From: DASUPK01 sp963833375
GTDB lineage: Bacteria; Actinomycetota; Thermoleophilia; Solirubrobacterales; 70-9
NCBI GenBank assembly: GCA_963833375.1
Contig: CAWHXR010000001.1
Coordinates: 372,001-436,000 of the forward strand
Direction: 5' to 3'
Length of the DNA stretch: 64,000 nucleotides
Of this stretch, positions 18,900 to 27,079 are shown piece by piece (position 1 is the first letter of the stretch; every line of letters starts with the position of its first letter). The notes beneath the pieces are model-generated. The model was not told where the DNA came from. It was given only the letters and a program-made list of their open reading frames with translations, and searched no databases. Both the position numbers and the translations under genes were made by a program.

Positions 18900-20486
18900 A
18901 TGACCGGATACCTCCGCCGCCTGGCGACCACGGGGGCCGCGTACACGGCCTCCAGCGTGATCTCGAAGCTGATCGCGGTCGCTCTGCTGCCGCTCTACAC
19001 GCGCTATCTGACGCCGGCCGACTACGGAGCCGCCGAGGTCCTGGTGACCGGCGTGATCGCGGCGAGCATCGTGATCCGACTGGGGATCATCGAGGCCCTG
19101 CTGCGCTTCTACTACCAGTCCGGCGAGGAGCCGACCCAGGTGGTGAAGACGGCCTTCGCCTCGCTGCTCTGGACGACGACGATCGGCCTGGCGCTCGCGC
19201 TGCCCTTCGCCGAGCCGATCTCGCGGCTTCTGCTCGGACACTCGGATGCGGGCCTGATGCGAATCGCGATCTTCGGTCTCTGGGTCTTCACGATGTTCGA
19301 GTTCCTGACCGCGCTCTTCCGGCTGGACGAGAGGGCGAAGGCGTACTTCGCCTTCACCGTCTCGAACGTCCTGGTGACGATCCCGGCCACGGTCTGGCTG
19401 GTGGTGGGGGAGGGCAAGGGAGCGAGCGGTCTGCTGCTCGGCCAGTACGTGACCGGCGCCGTCTTCCTGACCGGGCTGGTGATCGCCCAGAGACGCCGCC
19501 TCGCCCTGGTTCCCGACTTCGCGCTCTGGCGGAGGATGCTGCGGTGGGGCCTGCCGACGATGCCGGCGGAGCTCTCGCTCTACTCCCTCAACTTCATCGA
19601 CCGAGTCCTGATCGTCCGGCTCGTCGGCCTCGGTGACGCCGGCCTGTACAGCCTCTCGGTCAAGTTCGCCCAGGCCGTGAACGTGCTGGTCAAGGGGTTC
19701 CAGCTCGCCTGGCCCCCCCTGGCCTACTCGATCGAGGACGACGACGAGGCCCGCCACGCCTACGCGGTGATCGTCACCTGGTTCGTCTCGGTGACGACCT
19801 TCGCGGTCGCGGGAATGTGGCTCCTCTCCCGCTGGATCGTGCGCGCCCTGGCCGCTCCGGAGTTCTTCGACTCCTACAAGACGATCGGCCTCGTCTCGAC
19901 CGGGGTGATGCTCTACGCGCTCTATCTGGTGCTCGTGATCGTGCTCGGGCGGACGGGGCGGACCGAGTTCAACTTCCCGGCGACAGGCGCCGGCACGGTG
20001 GTCAACATCGGCCTCAACCTGGCGCTGCTGCCGTCTCTCGGCATCGTCGGCGCCGGCATCTCCCTGGTCGCGTCCTACGCCGTGGTGCTCGTCCTCATGT
20101 ACGTCTTCACCCAGCGCCTCTTCAAGGTGCCCTACGAGTGGCTGCGGCTGGGCCAGGCGGTGGGGCTGGCGGCCGGGCTGGTCGCCCTCGGCGAGCTGTT
20201 GCTGCCCACCTCGGGCATCGACGCGCTGGCGGGCCGAACCGCCCTCTGGCTCTCGTACCCCGTGCTGCTCTGGGTCACCGGTTTTCTCAACGACGAGGAG
20301 CGGGAGGCCGCCGGCCGGGTGCTGAGCCCGGCGACGGTGAGAGCCGCGCTGAGCAGCCTGCGCGAAGCACCCTCCGAGGGCCCCGCCCCCGAGCCGGAGC
20401 CCGCTCACCTGCGGACCCTGCCGGGGCCGCGCCTGACGCGCGAGGCCCTCGAGGCCGAGCAGCGAGACGAGGACGCGATCCGCTAA
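18900..20486 (+). CDS. Oligosaccharide flippase (Wzx-like, MATE/MVF superfamily)
   Basis: 528 residues with about 14 membrane helices and family features TRYLTPADYGAAEVL, RWGLPTMPAELSLYSLNFIDR and GDAGLYSLSVKFAQ. These proteins move lipid-linked oligosaccharide across the membrane. A charged cytoplasmic tail of roughly 60 residues ends the protein. It starts two bases after the polymerase stop. The 3' end overlaps the convergent glycosyltransferase by 4 bases (CTAA). Confidence 0.88.
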   Translation: MTGYLRRLATTGAAYTASSVISKLIAVALLPLYTRYLTPADYGAAEVLVTGVIAASIVIRLGIIEALLRFYYQSGEEPTQVVKTAFASLLWTTTIGLALALPFAEPISRLLLGHSDAGLMRIAIFGLWVFTMFEFLTALFRLDERAKAYFAFTVSNVLVTIPATVWLVVGEGKGASGLLLGQYVTGAVFLTGLVIAQRRRLALVPDFALWRRMLRWGLPTMPAELSLYSLNFIDRVLIVRLVGLGDAGLYSLSVKFAQAVNVLVKGFQLAWPPLAYSIEDDDEARHAYAVIVTWFVSVTTFAVAGMWLLSRWIVRALAAPEFFDSYKTIGLVSTGVMLYALYLVLVIVLGRTGRTEFNFPATGAGTVVNIGLNLALLPSLGIVGAGISLVASYAVVLVLMYVFTQRLFKVPYEWLRLGQAVGLAAGLVALGELLLPTSGIDALAGRTALWLSYPVLLWVTGFLNDEEREAAGRVLSPATVRAALSSLREAPSEGPAPEPEPAHLRTLPGPRLTREALEAEQRDEDAIR

Positions 20487-21511
20487 CCGGGGCGGGACGC
20501 GGCGCGCTCCAGCACGTCCGCCATCCGCGCCGCCATCCGCCTGACGTCGTGGGCCGCGGCGGCCTGCCGGGCCGCCGGGTTGGGAGAGGGCATCTCGGCG
20601 GCGCGCTCCAGAGCCGATTCCAAGGCGCCGCGATCCTCCGGGTCGACGAGCACGCCGGCCTCGGGGGTGACGAACTCCGGCGGCCCGCCGACAGTCGTCG
20701 CCACGACGCTGCGCTCCATCGCCATCGCCTCCAGGGTTGCCTGGCCGAAGGGCTCGATCAGCGAGGGCTGGCAGAGCACGTCGCAGGCGGCGACCCATTG
20801 CGGGACGTCCGCCTGTGGGATCCGCCCGGTGAGCGTCACCCCGGCGCGTGCCTCCAGGGCCTCCCGGAGCGGCCCGTCGCCGACGAAGGCGAGCCGTCCC
20901 CGGCCGATCGACGCGAACGCGTCGGCGAGGCGGACCACGTTCTTGCGGTCGATCAGGGAACCCACGCAGAGGTACGCGGGCCCCTCGCCGTCCCAGCCGA
21001 GCTCCCGGCGGGCGTGATCGGCGGAGCGGGGCGAGAAGGCCTCCAGATCGACGCCGCAATCAGCGATCTCGACCTTCGGCCCCACCTCGGGTATGCGCTG
21101 CTCGAGGCGACCGGCGAGCCAGCGCGAGTTGGAGATCACGGCCGCGGATCGCTTCAGGACCCAGCGGGTCGCCGCGGTGACGCCGGGCATCCGCCCGAGG
21201 TTGGCGACGTCCTGGCCATGGGCCATCACCACCAGCGGCGCGCCCGCGGCGCGGGCCGCGAGTGCCCCGGCCGCCCCGGCCGGGAAGAGGAAGTGGGCGA
21301 AGACGACATCCGGCTGGCAGCGGCGAGCGGCTGTTCTTGCCTCAAGGGCGAGCCGCACGTACTTCGAGCGCGAGCCGCCCCGCTGGCTGATCGAGGCGAC
21401 CTCGACCTGATGACCGAGTGACTCGAGCTCGCGCGTCAGCGGCACCAGGAAGCTGCCCAGGTCCGGCTGCTCCGGGCTGGGCCACATCTGCGTCACCTCC
21501 AGGATCCGCAC
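20483..21511 (-). CDS. Glycosyltransferase family 4
   Basis: 342 residues, GT-B fold. N-terminal features are QPDLGSFLVPLTRELESLGH and VVMAHGQD; the C-terminal half has VGSLIDRKN and EPFGQATLEAMAMERSV, the E-x7-E donor-binding signature. The start is GTG 21511, three bases past the stop of the upstream glycosyltransferase. Longer open frame upstream is shadow coding. Donor and acceptor sugars cannot be predicted. Confidence 0.88.
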   Translation of the reverse strand: MRILEVTQMWPSPEQPDLGSFLVPLTRELESLGHQVEVASISQRGGSRSKYVRLALEARTAARRCQPDVVFAHFLFPAGAAGALAARAAGAPLVVMAHGQDVANLGRMPGVTAATRWVLKRSAAVISNSRWLAGRLEQRIPEVGPKVEIADCGVDLEAFSPRSADHARRELGWDGEGPAYLCVGSLIDRKNVVRLADAFASIGRGRLAFVGDGPLREALEARAGVTLTGRIPQADVPQWVAACDVLCQPSLIEPFGQATLEAMAMERSVVATTVGGPPEFVTPEAGVLVDPEDRGALESALERAAEMPSPNPAARQAAAAHDVRRMAARMADVLERAASRPG

Positions 21512-21513
21512 GG

Positions 21514-22443
21514 CTACGACCCTAAGGCCCGGTTGTACGCTTCGGCGGCCTCGCGGATCCCCTCGCCCCGGCCGGGAAGCAGCGCCTGGCGGGCGTGCAG
21601 CCAGTAGCGGCGGGCCGAGTGGCCCGGGAGGAGGAGGGCGGCGGCGGCCCGCAGCAGGTACGGCCAGGCGAGCAGTGGCCGAAGCAGGAGCGCCTGCGCA
21701 CCTCCCAGGTGCTTGCGCAGGTAGCGGTCGCGGTTGCGGTGGTACTCCACGATCCGCCGCTCCGCCCCGGAGGCGTCCTGGGCCATCTGGTCGTGGTGGA
21801 TCGCCCTCGCCGAGGGCACGTAGAGGATCCGCCAGCCGGCGTCCCCGAGCCGCTTGCAGAAGTCGGTCTCGTCGGAGTAGACGAAGAACTCCGGATCGAG
21901 CCATCCGACCTGCCGGGCGGCATCCCGGCGGACCAGCATCGCGCTCGACTGGACCCAGCCCACCGGCCGGGTGCCGGTGCCGCCGCTCTCGACCGTGACG
22001 CGGCGGTGCGCAAAGAGGGCGCCGGCGAGGGCGGTCTCCGCGCTGGGCAGCCGCCAGGCGCAGGGCACCTCACGCCCGTCGGGCGTCAACAGCTGCGCGC
22101 CCGCCGCGGCCGCGTGGCGGTCGGATTGGAGCGCGCCCAGCAGCGCCGCGACGGCCCCCGGCTGAAGCTCGGAGTCCTCGTTGAGCAGCAGGCAGTACTC
22201 GCCGCTCGCCTCCTCGAGCAGGCGGCTGTCGTTGGCAGCCTTGCCGGCGCGCCGGTCCAGCGCAACCAGCCTGATCTGGGGGTCCAGGGCGCGGACCGCC
22301 TCGGCCGAGCCATCCTCGGAGGCGTTGTCGAGCACCAGGATCTCGTGCTCGAGATCGGGCGGCGTCGTTCGCTCTATCGCCTGCAGGCAGGCGAGCAGTA
22401 GCTCCCGCCCGTTGGTGTTGACCACGCAGTAGGAGACCAGCAC
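21514..22443 (-). CDS. Glycosyltransferase family 2 (rhamnosyltransferase-like)
   Basis: 309 residues with a GT-A fold: VLVSYCVVNTNGRELL at the start, VLDNASEDGSAEAVR, a DxD-like LLNEDSEL, and FVYSDETDFCKRLGDAGW, typical of the WcaA/rhamnosyltransferase group. A short C-terminal hydrophobic stretch follows. I choose GTG 22443, where the family N-terminus begins; this leaves only 17 bases to the divergent glycosyltransferase at 22461. An upstream ATG at 22500 would make it overlap that gene's coding region. Confidence 0.85.
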   Translation of the reverse strand: MLVSYCVVNTNGRELLLACLQAIERTTPPDLEHEILVLDNASEDGSAEAVRALDPQIRLVALDRRAGKAANDSRLLEEASGEYCLLLNEDSELQPGAVAALLGALQSDRHAAAAGAQLLTPDGREVPCAWRLPSAETALAGALFAHRRVTVESGGTGTRPVGWVQSSAMLVRRDAARQVGWLDPEFFVYSDETDFCKRLGDAGWRILYVPSARAIHHDQMAQDASGAERRIVEYHRNRDRYLRKHLGGAQALLLRPLLAWPYLLRAAAALLLPGHSARRYWLHARQALLPGRGEGIREAAEAYNRALGS

Positions 22444-22460
22444 GGCGACAATGCTCGCCC

Positions 22461-23666
22461 ATGCGCGTCCAGATCGTCGATCCGGCTGCCTACACGCCAC
22501 CGTACGACCACGCCCTGGCCGGCGGGCTCGCCCGCGCCGGCGCGGAGGTCGAGCTGATCACCTCTCGGTTCCCCTATGGCCCGGTCCCGCACCAAAATCA
22601 AACGGGTAGCCCCTCCGACCTGCCACGGGTTGCGCTATCGCGCACCCTCGCATCTGCGGGGCTCGCTCGCACCTATGAGGTGCGCGAGCTCTTCTACCGG
22701 CGGGCCTCCCGCCGGCAACTCGGCGACCGCCGGCGCCGCCTGCTGCGCGCCGCGGAGCACATTCCCGACATGCGCCGCTACCGGCGCGTGGCCGAGGAGG
22801 CCGACCTCGTCCACTACCAGTGGCTCCCCATGCCGGCCCTCGACCGCCGGCTCCTGCCGCCGAAGCGCCCGCGCGTCTTCACCATGCACTGGCGCCTGCC
22901 GGAGTCCGGCACCAGGATCGCCCGCACGCTCACGGCGCTGCTGGCCGAGATGGACGCGGTCGTGGTGCACTCGGCGCACGGCGCACGGCGTCTCCAGGCC
23001 GAGTTCGGGGTCCCTTTCGGGCGCCTGCGGGTGATCCCCCACGGCGCCTTCGACTACCTGACGCGCCTCGAGGACGAGGTTCCCCTGCCCGAGGAGCTGC
23101 GGCGGATCGAGGGACCCGTGATCCTCGCGTTCGGCCTGATTCGCGACTACAAGGGCACCGACGTCCTGCTCGAGGCGTTCGCAGAGGTCGAGGGGGCCGA
23201 GCTCTGGATCGTCGGCATGCCGCGGATGCCCATGGGGGGGCTGCGGGAGCTGGCCCGGAGAGCGCCAGGCCCGGTCCGCTTCGTCGACCGCTTCATCCCG
23301 GACAGCGAGATCCCGGCATACATGCGACGGGCCGATCTCGTCGTCCTGCCCTATCGGAACATCGAGCAGTCGGGCGTCCTCTACACGGCGCTCGCCTTCG
23401 GCCGGCCGCTGGTGCTGAGCTCGGTGGGGGGCTTCCCGGAGATCGCCGAGGGCGGGGCCGCCCGCCTGGTGCCACCAGGCGACCCGGAGGCACTGGCCGC
23501 GGTCCTGCGTGAGCTGCTGGCCGAGGCTGGCGCCCGGGAGGCCCTGGCCGCCGCCGCGACGCGGGAGGCCTCGTCCACCTACTCGTGGGACCGGATCGCC
23601 GAGGCCACCATGGGGCTGTACCGTGAGCTCCTCGGTTCGCCTCCACCTGCCACGGGTCGCTCCTGA
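22461..23666 (+). CDS. Glycosyltransferase family 4 carrying an in-frame repeat insertion
   Basis: 401 residues, GT-B fold. N-terminus MRVQIVDPAAYTPPYDHALA; later VIPHGAFDY, FGLIRDYKGTDVLLEAF, and YRNIEQSGVLYTALAFGRP with the donor-binding region. Residues about 47-70, between SRFPYGP and YEVRELFYR, are encoded by the dispersed palindromic repeat (22600-22671) and look like an insertion of about 24 residues. A second, single repeat unit supplies the last residues and the stop codon (23652-23683). Whether the insertion loop is tolerated structurally is unknown; it lies in the variable N-terminal domain. Confidence 0.87.
   Translation: MRVQIVDPAAYTPPYDHALAGGLARAGAEVELITSRFPYGPVPHQNQTGSPSDLPRVALSRTLASAGLARTYEVRELFYRRASRRQLGDRRRRLLRAAEHIPDMRRYRRVAEEADLVHYQWLPMPALDRRLLPPKRPRVFTMHWRLPESGTRIARTLTALLAEMDAVVVHSAHGARRLQAEFGVPFGRLRVIPHGAFDYLTRLEDEVPLPEELRRIEGPVILAFGLIRDYKGTDVLLEAFAEVEGAELWIVGMPRMPMGGLRELARRAPGPVRFVDRFIPDSEIPAYMRRADLVVLPYRNIEQSGVLYTALAFGRPLVLSSVGGFPEIAEGGAARLVPPGDPEALAAVLRELLAEAGAREALAAAATREASSTYSWDRIAEATMGLYRELLGSPPPATGRS
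22600..22671 (+). repeat. Dispersed nested palindromic repeat, copy 3 (inside a CDS)
   Basis: The outer half AAACGGGTAGCCCCTCCG is followed by the complete inner unit ACGGGTTGCGC-TATC-GCGCACCCTCGCAT (22625-22652), then GCGGGGCTCGCTCGCA. Bases 22612-22662 are identical, in inverted orientation, to 24081-24131. The element stays in frame with the glycosyltransferase. Confidence 0.8.
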
Positions 23667-23683
23667 GGGAGCACCCTCGCCTG
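23652..23683 (+). repeat. Dispersed palindromic repeat, copy 4 (single unit)
   Basis: ACGGGTCGCTCC-TGAG-GGAGCACCCTCGCCTG. The stem is GGGT-GCTCC paired with GGAGC-ACCC, a different but fully compensated inner stem. It spans the glycosyltransferase stop codon (TGA lies in the loop). The preceding CCTGCC is shared with copy 3. Confidence 0.7.
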
Positions 23684-23707
23684 CAGTCCGCCGATAATCC
23701 CCCGCTG

Positions 23708-24910
23708 ATGGCGCTCGAGATCGTCTTCTGGGCCGCCCTCGGCCTGATCGTCTATGCCCACCTGGGCTATCCGCTGCTGCTCTGGGCTCTCGCCGGTCTC
23801 TTCGGCGAGCGCCGAATCCCGAGCGGGCAGGCCGGCGAGCCGCCCACGGTCACGCTGATCATCCCCGCGTACGACGAGGAGGAGGTGATCGAGCGCAAGA
23901 TCGCCAACGCGAGGGCCCTCGACTACCCGGCCGGCCGCCTCGAGATCATGGTGGCCTGCGACGGCTCGACGGACAGGACCGCGGAGCTGGCCCGGACCGC
24001 CGGCGCTGACACGGTGCTGGAGCTGCCCCGCGGCGGCAAGGTCGCCACCCTCAACCAGGCGGTGCGCTTGATGCGAGGGGGCCCCGCAGATGCGAGGGTG
24101 CGCGATAGCGCAACCCGTGGCAGGTCGGAGGAGCCACCCGTTTCACAGAGCCGGATCGTCGCCTTCTCGGACGCGAACAGCTACTGGCGCCCGGACGCGC
24201 TTCGCTGCCTGGTCGCCCGGTTCGCGGACGAGCGTGTCGGCTACGCCTGTGGCCAGGTGCGCTTCGAAGGCGGCGAGGGGGGAAACCAGGAGGGTCTCTA
24301 CTGGCGCTACGAGATGGCGGTGCGCTCGATGGAGACGCGCCTGGGCGGGATCACGGCCGGCAACGGCGCGATCTACGCCGTGCGGCGCGAGGCCTACATC
24401 GAGCTGGATCCGAGCAGAGGCCAGGACATCGGCTTTCCCTTCGAGCTCACCAAGCGGGGCTGGCGGGCCGTCTACGAGCCGTCGGCGGTCGCGGAGGAGA
24501 AGATGGCGCCGACCGTGGAGGGTGAGTTCCGCCGCAAGCGCCGGATGATGTGGGGGCTCTGGGACGTGATGCTGAAGTGGGGGATGCTCGATCCTCGTGG
24601 CTACGGCCCCGCCTACGCCCTCGAGATCTACTCGCACCGCCTGATCCGCTACCTGACGCCCTGGCTTCACCTGATCGCTTTCGGGGCCAACGTCGCGCTG
24701 CTCGGGCATGGCGCCCTCTACGTCGTCACGATGAGCCTGCAGCTCGCCCTGCTGGTGGGGGCGCTGCTCGGGCGATTCGTCCCCGCTCTGCCGTTCCGGA
24801 TCGCCTACTACTACGTCACCGTGACCGCCTCGATCGCCGTCGGACTCTGGGACCGCCTCCGCGCCGGCGCCGTGCCGGTCGGCTGGGAGAAGGTCGAGGG
24901 CACCCGATGA
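23708..24910 (+). CDS. Glycosyltransferase family 2, processive-type, carrying an in-frame repeat insertion
   Basis: 400 residues: one N-terminal membrane helix, GT-A domain with TLIIPAYDEEEVIERKI, VACDGSTDRTAE, VAFSDANS (DxD), and a QxxRW-like RRKRRMMWGLWD, then two or three C-terminal membrane helices. In relatives the LNQAV segment is separated from the DAN strand by only a few residues. Here about 25 extra residues (about 122-146, MRGGPADARVRDSATRG and on) are encoded by the palindromic repeat 24071-24147. The stop overlaps the next ATG (ATGA). Confidence 0.88.
   Translation: MALEIVFWAALGLIVYAHLGYPLLLWALAGLFGERRIPSGQAGEPPTVTLIIPAYDEEEVIERKIANARALDYPAGRLEIMVACDGSTDRTAELARTAGADTVLELPRGGKVATLNQAVRLMRGGPADARVRDSATRGRSEEPPVSQSRIVAFSDANSYWRPDALRCLVARFADERVGYACGQVRFEGGEGGNQEGLYWRYEMAVRSMETRLGGITAGNGAIYAVRREAYIELDPSRGQDIGFPFELTKRGWRAVYEPSAVAEEKMAPTVEGEFRRKRRMMWGLWDVMLKWGMLDPRGYGPAYALEIYSHRLIRYLTPWLHLIAFGANVALLGHGALYVVTMSLQLALLVGALLGRFVPALPFRIAYYYVTVTASIAVGLWDRLRAGAVPVGWEKVEGTR
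24071..24147 (-). repeat. Dispersed nested palindromic repeat, copy 5 (inside a CDS)
   Basis: Reverse orientation. Read on the + strand: ATGCGAGGGGGCCCC, inner unit ATGCGAGGGTGCGCGATAGC-GCAACCCGT (24090-24117), then GGAGGAGCCACCCGTTTCA. It has the same nested layout as copies 1 and 3. The translated peptide is nearly the same as the DedA tail from copy 1. Confidence 0.8.
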
Positions 24911-25572
24911 ACCAGCCCCGCAAGGGCCTGCCGCGTGCGGCCGACCTGGCGATCGCCCTGATCGGCCTCGTGCTCGTCTCTCCCCTGCTGTTGATCGCGG
25001 CGATCGCGATTCGGCTCGAGTCGCCCGGGCCGGTCTTCTACCGGCAGCGGCGGGTGGGCAAGGACGGCGTCGTCTTCGAGCTGTTCAAGCTCCGCACGAT
25101 GCGCCAGGGGGCGGACCCGGTGGGTGTGGGCACGGCCGTGACCTCCGATGACCCGCGCGTGACCCGGTTCGGCAGGTTCCTGCGGCGCTTCTCGCTGGAC
25201 GAGCTGCCGAACCTGATCAATGTCCTCTGCGGCGAGATGCGAATCGTCGGGCCGCGCGCCACCCTGCCCGCCCAGGTCGAGCTCTACACGCCCCGCCAGC
25301 GCCGCCGGCTCGCCCTCCGGCCCGGCGTCACGGGCTGGGCCCAGATCCACGGCCGGGCCGGCATCCCCTGGGAGGAGCGGATCGAGCTGGACGTCTGGTA
25401 CGTGGAGCACCGCTCTTTGTGGCTCGACCTGAAGATCCTGGCGCGCACCCCGGGCGCCCTGCTCGGCGGCGCGGGCAACGTGGCCGCGGACCCCTACGCG
25501 GGATCCTCGCCGGATTCGCCGCTGAGGAAGGCCGCAGAGCGGGAGCAGGCCGGCCAGGCGGGCGAGAAGTAG
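24907..25572 (+). CDS. Priming sugar-phosphate transferase (bacterial sugar transferase family)
   Basis: 221 residues of the WcaJ/PglC type, which moves a sugar phosphate onto undecaprenyl phosphate to start repeat-unit assembly. One N-terminal hydrophobic helix (about 13-35), then SPGPVFYRQRRVGKDG, FELFKLRTMR, FSLDELPNLINVL, MRIVGPRATLP and RPGVTGWAQIHGRAG. The start is ATG 24907 overlapping the previous stop. The short form (no five-helix N-terminal domain) is PglC-like, a monotopic enzyme. It supplies the first step for the polymerase and flippase encoded upstream. Confidence 0.9.
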   Translation: MNQPRKGLPRAADLAIALIGLVLVSPLLLIAAIAIRLESPGPVFYRQRRVGKDGVVFELFKLRTMRQGADPVGVGTAVTSDDPRVTRFGRFLRRFSLDELPNLINVLCGEMRIVGPRATLPAQVELYTPRQRRRLALRPGVTGWAQIHGRAGIPWEERIELDVWYVEHRSLWLDLKILARTPGALLGGAGNVAADPYAGSSPDSPLRKAAEREQAGQAGEK

Positions 25573-25577
25573 CCGCC

Positions 25578-26123
25578 ATGGCCCGCGGCATCTCACTGAG
25601 GGACTTTCGCCCGGAGGACGCCTCCGCCGTGCAGCGCTGGTTCAACTCGCCGGCGGCGACGGCCAACCTGCTCGAGCACCGGGACGAGTTCACCGAGGAG
25701 GACGCCCGGCGCTGGGTGGACCGGGCGATCGAGCAATCGCGCGATCCGAACGCCGAGGACCGCAAGTGGGCGGTGGAGGTCGAGGGAATCGACGAGCCCG
25801 TCGGCTACACGGCCCTCTACGGGCTGAACCGTCAGACGGCCCCGGAGCTCGGCGCGATCATGGGCGACGAGCGGATCCGAGGGAAGGGCGTCGGCCGCGA
25901 GGCGGAGCGGCTCACCAACCTGAAGGCCTTCGAGGAGTTCGGCGCCCACAAGGTCTACGGCCGGATCCCGGCGATCAACGAGGCGGCGAAGAAGGCCGTG
26001 ATCTACAACGGCTGGAGGCAGGAGGGCGTCCTGCGCCGCCACGTCCGCCACGGCGACGAGCTGATCGACGTCGAGCTCTGGGGCGGCTTTCGCGAGGACC
26101 TGCCCGAGCCGCCCGAAGAGTGA
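25578..26123 (+). CDS. GNAT-family N-acetyltransferase
   Basis: 181 residues of the RimJ/RimL-like GNAT group: ISLRDFRPEDASAVQRWFN, an acceptor region, and the acetyl-CoA loop IRGKGVGREAERL followed by NEAAKKAVIYNGWRQEGVLR. It starts five bases after the sugar transferase stop and ends in a GTGA overlap with the next gene, so it probably acts on a sugar nucleotide or envelope glycan. The substrate is not predictable from sequence. Confidence 0.82.
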   Translation: MARGISLRDFRPEDASAVQRWFNSPAATANLLEHRDEFTEEDARRWVDRAIEQSRDPNAEDRKWAVEVEGIDEPVGYTALYGLNRQTAPELGAIMGDERIRGKGVGREAERLTNLKAFEEFGAHKVYGRIPAINEAAKKAVIYNGWRQEGVLRRHVRHGDELIDVELWGGFREDLPEPPEE

Positions 26124-27046
26124 CCGGCATGAGGGCGACGCTGATCGCGGACGGCGGCGAGGCCGCCTCCGACGAGGGCAACTTCTTCCGCTCCCCCGCG
26201 TTCCTGTCGGCCGAGGGTGTCACGGACACCGTCGAGATCGAGGGGGCCGATCTGCGCTTGCCTCTGATCGTTCGCCCGATCGAGTCCGGAGACGGAGTCG
26301 ACGCCATCTCGCCCTACGGCTATCCCGGCGGATCGAAGGCGCCCGGCTCCCCTCCCGATCCTGAGGAGATCGACTGGTCTGACACCGGGCTGGTCAGCGT
26401 CTTCGTCCGCGACCGGATCGGCGGGGAGTGCTTCGCCGGGGGCACGGTGCGGACGCACGTCCACATCGCCGACGGCCACGGAGGGATCCGCAAGCGGCTC
26501 CGCGAGCAGATCCGCCGCAACGAGCGCCGGGGCTGGGGGGTCGAGGTCGCCCGGGGTCCCGAGGTGCCGCCGGAGGGCAGGGCCGCCTTCGAGCGCGCCT
26601 ACGCGGAGACGATGTCGCGCACCGACGCGGCCGAGCGCTACCTCTACCCGAGCGAGTACTTCGAGCGCCTGCTGGGCAGCGAACGGAGCTGGCTGCTGCT
26701 GGCCGCCCGGGGCGGCGATGGGCAGGGCCTCGCCGGGGCCATCGCGGTGGCGAGCGACGGATACCTGCACTACTACCTCGGCGGCACGGTGGATGCGGCC
26801 CTCGGCGACTCGCCGATGAAGAACCTGTTCGCGGCGATGATCTCGCTCGGAAAGGAGCTCAGGCTGCCGGTCAACCTCGGCGGTGGGCTGGTCCCGGGCG
26901 ACTCACTCGATGACTTCAAGCGGGGTTTCGCGACCGGCCAGGAGCCGTTCCGCACCCACGAGATCGTCTGCGACCGGGGGGCCTATGAGCGGCTGGCCAA
27001 GGGGGCCGGCAAGGTCAGCGAGGGCTTCTTCCCGGCCTATCGCTGA
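26120..27046 (+). CDS. FemAB/GNAT-like acyltransferase
   Basis: 308 residues if GTG 26120 (GTGA overlap) is the start, 305 if ATG 26129. The fold is a FemAB-like double GNAT: an N-terminal half with SPYGYPGGSKAPG and a C-terminal half with IRRNERRGWGVEV, YAETMSRTDAAERYLY and LHYYLGGTVDAALGDSPMKN. Such proteins join amino acids or acyl groups to peptidoglycan or exopolysaccharide. It is the last gene of the polysaccharide locus. The specific acceptor is unknown. Confidence 0.75.
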   Translation: MTGMRATLIADGGEAASDEGNFFRSPAFLSAEGVTDTVEIEGADLRLPLIVRPIESGDGVDAISPYGYPGGSKAPGSPPDPEEIDWSDTGLVSVFVRDRIGGECFAGGTVRTHVHIADGHGGIRKRLREQIRRNERRGWGVEVARGPEVPPEGRAAFERAYAETMSRTDAAERYLYPSEYFERLLGSERSWLLLAARGGDGQGLAGAIAVASDGYLHYYLGGTVDAALGDSPMKNLFAAMISLGKELRLPVNLGGGLVPGDSLDDFKRGFATGQEPFRTHEIVCDRGAYERLAKGAGKVSEGFFPAYR

Positions 27047-27079
27047 TCGGGTGGATCGCCGCCGCCGCGCCGCTCGGAT

